From NCBI GenBank assembly GCA_015680685.1, contig MNCI01006844.1, forward strand, positions 240,353 through 304,352: a DNA stretch of 64,000 bases, written 5' to 3'. Both the position numbers and the translations under genes were made by a program. Below are positions 10,440 through 20,095 of this stretch, piece by piece. The first letter of the stretch is position 1. Each line of letters begins with the position of its first letter. Origin of the DNA: Gnetum montanum (Eukaryota; Streptophyta; Gnetopsida; Gnetales; Gnetaceae). The notes beneath the pieces are model-generated. The model worked only from the letters and a program-made list of their open reading frames with translations, ran no database searches and had not been told where the DNA came from.

Positions 10440-11264
10440 GTTACCGAAGCTCCAGCAATGGTAGATTACAACACACTACGCTTCAAAGCGTAACGCAGCA
10501 TAGTGCCACAAGCTTCAACCACAAATGCACCAAGTCAATAGAACTTTGTAGGTTTAGGACATGTGTCATCTAAATTTCATTTTTCTCTTGAACCTAACCT
10601 TATAAATACTCCAGTTGACAACGATCAAAGGGTTGGAAAATTTTCTCGGTGAGCAATCTTCTTTCATTGGCAATTGTTGACAGTGTTTGGCGAAGACTGG
10701 TGAGAGAACAATAGAGGATCAGCAATCAAAAGAATGTTGATGGTGAACAACAAGAGCTTTTGATCAGAAACTTCTAGCTAGTAGACATTCTACTTTGGGT
10801 CTGACTCACTTATGCCAAAATTGGCTAGAACAAGGTAGATCGGCCTTTGCTTGTTTCATCTATGAATAGCTTTCTTGTTCTTGGCATGCGCTTCATTTAA
10901 ACCAAAGTTTGCCTACAATCATTGTACTCAACATATTTTTTCATAAGCTAAATCCCAGATCTTAGGATTTTGCATTCTTTAAATCTAATTTATTGCATCC
11001 TATTTACATTGATTTTGCAATTACTTCGAATCATTTACATCTTTCTCGTTGCCTTCAAGATTACCAATATCATATCTCCCCATCCCCATCGAAATCTCCA
11101 TATGAAATTTATTGATTAACTAAGTCCCTATCTAATTGACAAGACCGTTCAAGGCAGCTCGGACTCATTTTCTCTAGCACGACCCTCACATGGATCTCAG
11201 GTTGGAACTATGTACACAGAACTTCACTCGGTATTTCCAATGACTGATGTTTTCCATCGTTATA
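10440..11264 (+). repeat. 5' LTR of element B (3' part only)
   Basis: The sequence aligns base for base with 26338-27156 of the 3' LTR. It starts at GTTAC, where element A inserted, and ends TTATA (from TTACA). TATA-like CTTATAAATACTCC lies near 10599. The first ~375 bases of the LTR, which should lie left of A, are missing from the window. Confidence 0.82.
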
Positions 11265-11270
11265 GTTTTC

Positions 11271-11288
11271 TTGCACTAGAAGGAGGGC
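11271..11288 (+). other. Candidate primer-binding site of element B
   Basis: TTGCACTAGAAGGAGGGC lies six bases after the LTR end. It aligns with TAGCACTAGAAGAAGGGC at the same place in element E, and both can be derived from a TGGCGCTAGAAG-type sequence by G-to-A/T decay. I do not assign the tRNA. Confidence 0.55.
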
Positions 11289-11519
11289 CTGAACCTCCGA
11301 TCCACACTTTATGGGTAGTCCTGTAAGTTGTCTATACCCATTTTTAATCGACGTAAATGTAATACCTCTATGGTTGTTTACAAGATTGTGTGGTGCAGAT
11401 CAATCGCTTCAATGATTCCTTTGGAATCCTGCAAGGTAGAAAGCCCAATTTTCTCCTTAGCTTGCCTTTGCCCTTGTGGTCTTTATCCTTATCATCATTA
11501 CTCTAGAACTATGTAGAGG

Positions 11520-13427
11520 ATGGATGCATCAATCACCGCTATTGACACTACTAACCTCAAGAATCCTTGGACTCTACAAGTTACGTCTCCTATGGTCGAG
11601 CCACCAACCAGTTCAGTGCAACCACGCCAATCCCTCAAGCTCCAAAACAAGGAGCCTAAGGGACATGCTTAGCGCAGGGAACATTACAATTTTCTTTATG
11701 CTAAACTTGCGACAAATCTTCCCTTGTATCCACAAGAACTTGAAGAGAAACGAGAATACGAGTTCATATACTACAATGGGAAGGAATTTATTCCTTTACC
11801 TAACACCACTGTACCCCTGACAAATCAACAATAGTGGATCTTAGATCAAATGCTGATGATGAAGGCATTGACGGAACAACAAGCAGAGTTTTTCTGTGAT
11901 GAAGCACTTCATGATAGGCAAGACGATCTAGATTCCCACTCCGAGGGAAGCAGTCACATTGATTTGGTTGTGGCCCCTCCTTCCATGATGTCCCGTGTAA
12001 ATCCAATGTTGATGGTCACCACGCCCTTCACATTATCTAATGCTAACCATGTCCTGCACTCACCCCAGCTACATTTTTTCTCTCCGGCTACCCTCCAGGG
12101 TGGTGCCCCTTCACAAATCATTCCTCAATAGCCGTAGTTAGCTAATCCATCTCATCGTATAGCTATGTCTATGTCACCATATGTACATGAAATACCTACT
12201 TCACAATTACATAGAACGCTTACATTCATCCCAACTCACATGACAGGACCCGCTGCTACAGCATGGTGGGTTCCAAACACATTATCCCTCATTGCACATC
12301 CTACGTAGATGTCCCATCTCACTCATCATCAACACCAGGTCTTGTAGGTGCTAAGCCCCACTATAGGGTCATTGTCTATTCCCCTAGCCAAAAAAATAGG
12401 GCATCCCATGGTGCAATCGACGGTGGTCACCCCATCCATGCCACCTACTGGGTGGTGGATGCCACAAGCAATACCACCTACAGGGACAGTCTCGATAGGA
12501 TTTCACATCGGCTAAGCTGCCACCCCTATTCTACCACCCAGCGTGGCTCCTCCTTCCATTCCACAAATGACCTCTTCATCTACAGGTCTAGATCAAGCCT
12601 TCCATCTTATTCAGACCCTTATTGAGGAAATTAAATGCCTAAAGGCTACCGATTCTAACACAATATAGGTCATGGATTTTTACCATGATGATCCTATTAG
12701 TTTGGTAGTCCCTTTCTTGTCATTACCTTCTGGGATGCCACTTCCCCATTTTACAAAATACAATGGGGAAGGTGATCCCAAAGTCCATCTAGTCACTTTC
12801 AGGTTAGAGTTGTTATTATTGCAACAATGGCCACATACCATCATCTATGTCTTTGCTATGTCCCTAACGGGTAAAGATTTAAACTGGTATCGAGCACTCC
12901 CATGCTCTTCCATCTCAACCTTGGAAGAGCTATTAACTTAGTATGTGACTTGTTTCAAATACAACTTGAAACCAGAAGTCACGCTGGATTAGCTTATGGG
13001 AGTCAAGCAAGACCCACTCAAGTTAGTTCAAAAGTTTATACAGTGGTGGAGCATCATCTTGAACGAAATTTGTGAACCCATCGTGGAGGCTCATCTGTTG
13101 GAAATCTTCAAGGGGGAATTTAATGACTTTATCAAGTCTAAGTTATATTACCTTATTCCCCACTCCAACAACCAAGCCTTCGCTCAGACTAAGAGCATCT
13201 AAGATGTGGTAGAGGCTAGCAAAGACCCAGTGTATATGGTCTACAAAAATGCCCATAGCAAGGGTAAAGACAAAGGCAAAGCTATGACAATGACCATAGT
13301 GGCGGTTGCTGAGGGGGCCAAGAAGAAAAATAACAACAAGAAAGTATCTTCGGAGCCTGCTGAGCCCATAACCAGCTCAAATAGCATCGATCAAGAAACT
13401 CCATTCACCCTTGAAGCACCTCCATAG
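11520..13427 (+). pseudogene. Gag of element B
   Basis: The likely start is ATG 11520 (MDASITAIDTTNLKNPW). The N-terminal part contains KREYEFIYYNGKEFIPLP, matched by KREYKFIHYDGKEYIPFP in E. The capsid-like core begins about 12672 with FYHDDPISL and FTKYNGEGDPKVHL (a YxGxxDPxxHL-type gag motif), then GKDLNWYRALP and a segment ending near 13200. A Lys-rich, Ala/Glu/Pro tail follows (13206-13427). Stops at about 11829, 12129, 12939 and others break it. It would be the particle structural protein. Confidence 0.75.
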
Positions 13428-14459
13428 CTAAAGCCTAATTTTGAACGTAAAGATCGTTCAAAATACGTGGCTCTACCTGTAAAGCCTTCAAAACTTCTAA
13501 AAAAATTATTGGGAACTGGTCATATTCAACATAAGAAGGTATCCGAGGACGGTCTGAAACACCACAAATGGCATTACGAGCTACTCAAGAATCCCTCCTT
13601 GGCCATGCCAAACGAACCGCCAGTTCCAAAAAACATTAGGCTGGACCATTTTTGTGACTATCACTAGCTGTGTGGTCATGACATGGATTACTGCTAGGCA
13701 TTGAAGGATGACATTCAATGCATGATCGATCAAGGTAAACTGATCTTAGACAGTAGTAGTCCGATCCGTCTGGAAAATCAATCCATACATGTGTAACAAG
13801 ACCCGTTAAACAAAAATAATGTAGGGTACACTATAAATGTAGTGGGTACATAAGGCGATGGCCAAGCACAGCCAAAACAACCTTTTGTGCTACATGTATC
13901 TCCTCGCCTATCTTAGATGACAAGCCCGTCAACATCGATGGGTGCGGTTCAGTGACAACCCTTAGTTCTTCGAGTCTCATCTCCTACTATCGTCCCACAG
14001 CCCACTATCGGTAAAGCCGTGGCCCAGCCCATGCCAAAACCTAGGGCACCCTTTTTCATTAGGGTGCCAAAGCCGTTAGTTGCTCTTGCTACGTATGGGC
14101 AACCCTCTGAGTCGGTGCCCCAATCACAACCTAACAGGAAAGAAGAAGGGCATATGACACCTAATACAACCATGGAACGCCTTACACTAGGGTTTCCCAA
14201 GCCTATGCCCCTCACCTCAGCATCCTTGGCCCCATCCTCAACAAGAAAAGATGATGCTATGCAAAAGCAACCATCTCCTCCCAACCCAAGAAAATGCAGC
14301 CCTCAACCAGAAACCATTCCTCCCTGAGAGATTCGTCTCCTGGGATGAATGGAAGAAGATAAGGGTGATAAACAAATAGATCATGGACGTGATCTCCTTG
14401 ACACTTTTATGCAAGTTAAGTAGGCTCTTAAACAAAAAAATACAACGTTGAGCCTCTAT
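13428..14459 (+). pseudogene. Gag-protease linker with Tat-type zinc-knuckle remnant (element B)
   Basis: The translation continues with KYVALPVKPSKLLKKLL, then the motif CDYHxLCGHDMDYCxALKDD (about 13641-13710), where x is a stop. This resembles the C-x2-H-x5-H-x4-C knuckle seen in Tat elements just before an IDQGKL segment, here MIDQGKLIL. A Pro-rich spacer (about 14019-14330) follows. Element E has the same block at about 41170-41290 with its cysteines lost (FYHYHEFLGHDIDFF). Confidence 0.65.
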
Positions 14460-15060
14460 GACTTGCTCATGATGTCACAAAAGTATTGTGAGGCCATGTT
14501 TCACATGTTAATGTTCATACTCGTGGATGGGAGCCTGCCAGTGGATGAAGAAGCAATCCACTCCATCATGCTTCCCCTCACCACTGAACAACCCTAGCCT
14601 TCCCTACCGAATTTTCATGATGAATCCATTAAGGATGACCTAGAAAAGGGTCAAGTGACAATAGCACGTATGTTCATCACTATTTGGGTTGGCCAATATC
14701 GAATCTGGAGAGTACACATGGATGAAGGGGTGGTTGCCAATGTCATTCCATACCCCATAGTGGATAAACTAGGTTTGATCGACCAGATCAGTCCCACGAA
14801 AGCATCGTGTTTAAAGTCATTCAATGGGGCACGAGTGTAGGTCAAAGGAACAGTACATATCAAATTCGTAGTAGGGGATCAATTCCCCATAGACGCAATG
14901 TTTATCATTGTGGAGGAGATGCCTGGTTTCAACATAATCTTGGGGGGCTCCTGGTTGGCTCAACTAAGGACAGTCTCATTACCCATCCACCAGGAGATCC
15001 ATTTGCCCTAGGTAGGAGTGGAAGTGATCATCCATGGTGATAAGATGATCCCTTAGGCTA
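14460..15060 (+). pseudogene. Aspartic protease of element B
   Basis: A leader SLYDLLMMSQKYCEAM runs into the protease. The active-site region reads VHMDEGVVANVIPYPIVDKL (the family has D-x-G-S/A). Downstream are LKSFNGARV and FNIILGGSWLAQL, the counterpart of the conserved MILGRPWIHxM. A glycine-rich VIIHGDKMIP segment ends it near 15050. The substitution in the active-site triplet (DEG) and several stops show that it is dead. E has the equivalent VHVDDGTIMNIIPY. Confidence 0.7.
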
Positions 15061-15390
15061 TTAATAATGTAGAAATGGAATAGGGTTTGGAAATCGAAAT
15101 CCCTGGAGATTATTCTTCTGTCCCAATATTCGAACAGACCAAAATAGTGGTTGATGATAGCTTGATCTAGGCTAAGTTACCTTTTCAAGAGGAAGATGGT
15201 GGCATAGAGGAATAGAGTAATAAACCTTCTCATCCTTACACGTTGCCAAAGTAAAAATAATTAAGAAGAAGCTGTGAATCTAGTGAATGAACACATTAGC
15301 GTGACATGGTACATTAGTCCACGCTGTTTATTGTTACGCAATTTATGCTCTCTCTTTTACATTGTCCTTATTATGCTTCTTTCATATGGA

Positions 15391-15790
15391 TTATGGCCCG
15401 AAATGGCCTTTAACTAGTTGTAGCCCACTATGGCCTAAAATTGGCAAATGTGATTTATTCTCTTACGCTTACGATGGCTTGGTCCAAAATGGCCTTAAAC
15501 TATTTACGGCCTGCTAGAGCCTAAAACTGGCAAACGTAATTCACCCTCTTTACGCTTAGGATGACCTGGCCCGAAATGGTCTTAAACTATTTACAGCCCG
15601 CTATGGCCTAAAACTAGCAAATGTGATTTATTCTTTTATGCTTATGATGACCCAACCCTAAATGGCCTTAAACTAGTTGTTGCTCGCTATGGCCTAAAAC
15701 TGGTAGTTTTTTTTCTGTTTACACTTATGATGGCTCGGCCTGAAATGGCCTTAAACTATTAACGGCCCACAGTGGCCTAAAAAGTATAAT
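15391..15790 (+). repeat. Five tandem ~87-bp repeats between protease and antisense gene
   Basis: Units start near 15391, 15473, 15560, 15647 and 15729. Each carries two related parts: CCGAAATGGCCTTAAACTA and GCCCGCTATGGCCTAAAACT followed by GGCAAAYGTGATT. Element E has a shorter array of the same motif at 43161-43330, in the same slot. A different array downstream of integrase (24440-24790) shares the TAAAACTRGCA core. Confidence 0.8.
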
Positions 15791-15921
15791 CCTTCTAACG
15801 ATATGTTTCATTTCCTGAAAACTAAAATCTTTATATCACATAGATTATATCCCTGAAATTGAAGAACATTATTTTTTTTACTTCACTCCATTGTAATAAA
15901 AGGTTGGCCAATATAGCCATG

Positions 15922-16170
15922 TCACACATTGCTGCTGTTACCACCTGTGTCATCCAACTCCACCTCTACTTCATGAAGATCATCCTCATAGGGATCTTCT
16001 TCATGTGGTGTCTCTTTGTGGGGATGATCCTCTCTGCAAGAATCTTCCCCATGGGAACTCTTGCCATGAGGTTGGTCTTCTTTATGGGGCTCCTCCTCAT
16101 GAAGACCCTCTTCATGAGGACCATCATCTCCATTACAATCATCCTCATGGGGATCCTCTTCATGCCAATC
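15922..16170 (-). pseudogene. Terminal exon: His/Asp/Glu-rich repeat tail
   Basis: After an acceptor CATAG at 16171-16175 the frame reads DWHEEDPHEDD, PHEEGLHEEEPHKEDQPHGK, SHGEDSCREDHPHKETPHEE and DPYEDDLHEVEVELDD, ending at TGA 15924-15922. The approximate unit is P-H-E-E-D/G. The previous exon enters in phase 0, which supports the splice. Such acidic His-rich tails can bind metal or basic partners, but that is only a possibility. An open frame on the plus strand here (15859-16176) is the shadow of this repeat. Confidence 0.68.
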
Positions 16171-16249
16171 CTATGATTTGACATGATACACATGTTAGCA
16201 TTTCCATCGAAGCTACGCATAATAGGAATGCAATAATCCTACAACTTAC

Positions 16250-17070
16250 TTGTGATGGTCCCATTTCAGTAGCAAAAGGAATTTGTTCCAAACCAATCCA
16301 TAGGCGTTGCATGATCTCATCCTCGGTAAGCTTAGATCAAATGCCATCTCCTAGATCAATTTTATCCTTAACCTTCCCCTTTTCCACAAGAGTCCATCGG
16401 GGTGGTTTGGGAAAGAAGGAAGGGATAGTGATCTTCCCGCCAGGGAGGATCATTTCTCTTTCTGAGGAGACGCTTATTGTTACTTACTCCTAAAACTTTT
16501 TGTACACTCCAGAAGCACCAATGACATTGAGGAATATCCGAAAGGACCATGCTTCAACAGCAGAATTCCTGTAATGTTGGTGGTAGGTAGCACATTCTCA
16601 CTTATACATGTGCTTATGGTCTTTATGTACCTACCCCCATTCTTGGATCCTTGTGTTGAAATCCTTCCAGTCTTGCTTCTTCTGGGCTAGGAGATTCATT
16701 TGCATCTGTTTCTCAATAAGCTCACGGCTAGCTTGGACGTTGTTTCTGACGACCATCCAATAATGGGCATAGTCAATTACAGCTATCTACCAATTCTCAT
16801 AATTGGTGTCCTGAGCTAGCAGAAATTCGTTTTGAGACTCCAAGTTCTTAACCCTACTAGTCAAGGACATCTTCTCCTTTTCTACTTTCTACAACCTCTT
16901 CCAAAGATCTTCATTAACGTTCTGACACTCCCATAAAGAGTGGGTTGAGTGTAATGCACATTTACTCATTTCATTGTAGAGGCTGCATGGAACTTCGGTT
17001 AGCTCCGGTGAGGGTTTAGGGATGGTGTCTAAGTCAATAGGCTCTTTGGGATCCCATCTGAGGTGAGATC
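16250..17070 (-). pseudogene. Coiled-coil exon of the antisense gene
   Basis: Readable text is EPIDLDTIPKPSPELTEVP, then a heptad-rich stretch (VEKEKMSLTSRVKNLESQNE), YAHYWMVVRNNVQASRELIE and WKDFNTRIQEWG. It ends with MILPGGKITIPSFFPKPPRW, KDKIDLGDGI and EDEIMQRLWIGLEQIPF before a GTAAGT donor. Element E preserves YYWNTIHDKVALSKEMVE, YWKDYYAxVLEWG and INLGDMG..ILHHLKVGLKHLF in the same order on the same strand (43883-44470). That makes this the best-conserved part of the gene. Confidence 0.68.
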
Positions 17071-17746
17071 TTATAACATGACAATAATACTTAGATGCAA
17101 CAAAAATAATACAATGTCACAATGCCAACAATATCTATGTTATAACACTCACATACCAATCTCAGGATCAATTTGCTCTAGATGGCTGATCACATCGTTC
17201 GCGATGCCTTCCATAAAAGCGAATTTATCAGGAATCTCATCCCACTGCTGAGTTGGTGCCACTAACAAAGGCACACCACTATTATCAGAGGTCCCTACTA
17301 AGTAGATGAAATGAGTTAGACATAGTACGGTAGACATAAAGGACAATTGAGACATTACAATAATGCAAAACTCAATTCAACAAAACCCTCAAAGGTAATA
17401 ACATAAGGTTTCCCTCTAAGGAAAATTCAAATCCACCAGTAACAAGCTGCTTCTCTTTTTCTTGTTCATCCGAAAGGACCTCAACATCCTCTACTTCCAT
17501 CTCTTCTTCGGGCACAGGAACCTGTGTGCCACCTACATTACTAACAGGGGCCTCCTTTTTCAAAATTGGGGTCCCTTCTTCAAACCGTATAACTATTGCC
17601 CCTGTTTTAGGGGTCAACTTGTCTAAATTTTTCCATTTGTCTGCTAAAAAAAAACATTTCGCCAAAACATTTACAAATGCTATGTGACACCATGTCTATA
17701 CACAACGTAATATATATATAAACTAATTACGTATCTCTCTACTTAC

Positions 17747-18740
17747 CAGTTAGGGGATCGTTCCTGTGAAATTTAATTTGCAGCCTCTTTCCCTCTATGT
17801 CAGTCAGACCCGGAGACTCCACGGTCTGACGATGTTTTTTCCACTAGACTGATGAACTCAATATTTCTTCCACCAAGCATTTCCCCTTCAACACACTATT
17901 GGTGTAAGAAGGGAGCACCCCATCCACGTTGTCCTGGCCCCGCGTACGAGGCACCACCAAATCCTTAGTCGTAAGTGAAAGTAATTTCCTAATGCCTTCA
18001 AGGGGATCTTTCGATCGGGTGGTGTCAAAACTTGGGAAATCCATGGTTTGGAAATCTGGTTACGATCTTGCTGCACCTAGATTCCATCCCTTTGAACCAC
18101 CAGGAATTCGGCAAAATGCCGAAAGCAGGCTATAAAGAAGGTGAAATGCACGTTGAAGTGGGACTCAAGCTTCTTGTGAAGCTTGACCATTTCAGCCTGT
18201 AGGCCTTCAGCGAAGTAGCTGACCAAATTATACCATGTTCCCTCCTCCATAAGCTCCTACATGATCCAAGCCTACTCTATGGTAAGGATTCTTCCTTGAG
18301 AAAGAAACTTGGGGAAGGCACAGGCTTGAAAGAGGGGATAAATGATACAAGCCACCTCTATTTGGATTTATTAGCAAGGATTCCTTTCACTTCCTTTTTA
18401 ACCCCTAGCCACTCCTCTATCTCCTTCTGGTGCTTAGAAATCCTTGGCAAATAGTCAAGTGTCAATATCAAAACTCACATGCATGTTACGCATGCACATG
18501 TAAAGACGCTCAACTTCTTTGCTGAAGGAGTTAAATAGGGTTAACATTTCACCTGTGGTGACATCAGGGGTTACAGCTAAAAATAGCTCCATTAGTCCAT
18601 CTTCCCGGAGGTTATTGGTTATGATAGCTTGGGCCACACTATGGCTAAGCCAATGTTGCACTTATTTTATGTTGCCATAATGAAAGAAAAGACTGCTTGC
18701 TTCATGCCCAGAGGCCATAACCGTGACCTCCCGTGATTCC
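17747..18740 (-). pseudogene. Large central exon of the antisense gene (unknown domain)
   Basis: The exon is about 990 nt. It starts after an acceptor GTTAG at 18741-18745 and ends at a GTAAGT donor at 17746. The text includes MASGHEASSLFFHYGNIK, WLSHSVAQAIITNNL, MELFLAVTPDVTTGEML, FSKEVERLYMCMRNMHVSF, FPKFLSQGRILTIE, WYNLVSYFAEGLQAEMVKL, FNVHFTFFIACFRHFAEFLV, LEGIRKLLSLTTKDLVVP and VDGVLPSYTNSVLKGKCLVE. Frameshifts and about six stops separate these. It is helical and mixed in composition. I do not recognise the family; no transposase or plant-mobile-domain motif is evident. Confidence 0.6.
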
Positions 18741-18850
18741 CTAACTTTGAACATAAAGTAATGGTTTAGACAATATAGTAAAATAAAACAATTTTATACA
18801 TTGTTTCCATCCCATAAGATTGTACAATGAACCACCATAGTGTAATTTAC

Positions 18851-19125
18851 CATGTCCAAATGGCAAAGGAAACTGTGGGATTTTCTCTTGCACGTCTGCA
18901 ATGGTGAGAGGACAATCCAAAGTCCACTCCTTATCTAGCCATCCGAGTCTTTCGCACTTGGTAAAAAATTTGATATAGCAAGTAGGGTAATGTGGGATTT
19001 CAAAGTCTAGTTATCCCATAACACCAGCACGTACATTGCTAATAGAAGTGAACTCCTTTATGGTCGTTTTGGCCATAGACAACATATTTGTATCACCGTG
19101 GAGACCATCCTCATTGATAAAAAAC
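18851..19125 (-). pseudogene. Antisense gene exon following the phosphatase-like part
   Basis: The exon is about 91 codons, bounded by an acceptor TATAG at 19126-19130 and a donor GTAAAT at 18850. It reads FFINEDGLHGDTNMLSMAK, IKEFTSISNV, then LDFEIPHYPTCYIKFFTKC and WTLDCPLTIADVQEKIPQF, with one internal stop. I do not recognise a domain. The length of nearly open frame and the exact splice signals support it as a real exon. Confidence 0.6.
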
Positions 19126-19211
19126 CTATACCATAGAATCTAGACAATTGTTTATACTTCACAAAAATTCACACAATGGTTAGCATATCATAACATCGTG
19201 GAAACACTTAC

Positions 19212-19660
19212 CCGCCTGCATAATACACAATGCTAGGTGGATTCTGAAATTAGGTTTTAAGATGACAAGCCACGAATAGAGTGTTGTAGGAGTGATAACA
19301 ATTAAACCTAGGCATCTCCCATATCCAAGAAAAATGCCTCAAACCCTTGATTCTTTGTTCATGGCCTAGCACCCGCATGGTTTCAATTTAGCTATCCACT
19401 AGAAATGTCAAAATGCTTTGCATTGATCCAACCAGTAGCGTCTCTAGAATGGCAGCGACTGTCTCGGCCGATAGATGCGACCAAATAATTACGCTGAAAT
19501 TACGCAACAAAAACTGCAAAAACTCCCATACGCCTCTTTGGAACCAAACCACCTCCTCCTTTACATAAGCATGAGGAGGAGGAACATTGGCCACGGGAAC
19601 ATGTACACAGCACAAAACATCCACAATGTCCAAGATGATCAGGACAGGCGTTAGCATAAT
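19212..19660 (-). pseudogene. FCP1/NIF-type HAD phosphatase-like exon of the antisense gene
   Basis: The first half reads LTPVLIILDIVDVLCCVHV, then a short spacer, VWEFLQFLLRNFSVIIWSHL and AAILETLL. This fits the plant FCP1-homology pattern: hydrophobic strand with LDxxxxL (motif I), RPGLREFLxF-like helix, VxIWS (motif II). After a frameshift near 19390 the text continues LRHFSWIWE, YNTLFVACHLKT and NPPSIVYYAG, matching the usual NTLLVDDSPYKA and NPPHTAIFP. The motif-III DD is replaced by AC. The exon ends at a GTAAGT donor at 19211. Family assignment is by eye. Confidence 0.55.
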
Positions 19661-19809
19661 CCTTTACAATGAAACACACTACCAATAGGAATAGCAATGT
19701 AGACATACTAATGACGTAAGAATAAAAAAAATTAAAAAAGGCTCATAAAAAATCCATTATGCAACACTAGAGTTTCATTACCTTAACTCCCAAAAAATTA
19801 CAGGTTATG

Positions 19810-20095
19810 CTAGAAATGCATCACCAAAACCGCCAAAACCCTTGCAATGGCGCAAAGTTTGTCCTTGACAATGATGATAAAAGTAGCACCACATGTTGTT
19901 CCAACGTAACATGAAACTATTATGGGAAAGACAAAAGAATCATATTTATACTACATAAGGGTATAATACCTGGACCCCTCTAGTTATGCATTGCATTCGC
20001 ACAGTATTACCCAAGATCACTCAAACCTTTGTGACTGCGCAAGGTCTGTCTCTAGCAACGATGATAGGGGTAATATCACAAACTATAATAACTTA
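19810..20095 (-). repeat. Duplicated ~110-nt segment within the antisense gene
   Basis: Two minus-strand blocks, about 20095-19985 and 19915-19810, translate to alignable text: ITPIIVARDRPCAVTKV and ATFIIIVKDKLCAIARVLAV. The upper copy ends at a possible splice donor (CCAG/GTATTA). They may be duplicated exons or one exon and a decayed copy. The nucleotide match is moderate, so the duplication is old. Confidence 0.55.

Noticed and set aside
15391-15790. Regular array that might suggest CRISPR
   Set aside because: Units are contiguous and diverged, without unique spacers, inside a plant retrotransposon.
15859-16176. Plus-strand open frame of 105 codons rich in Met/Ile/Leu
   Set aside because: It is the complement of the His/Asp/Glu repeat exon on the minus strand; the repeat keeps several frames open.
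16496-16530. A possible additional tiny intron (GTAAGT..CTCAG) in the antisense gene
   Set aside because: It would be only ~26 bases, below any plant intron, and the frame reads through it.
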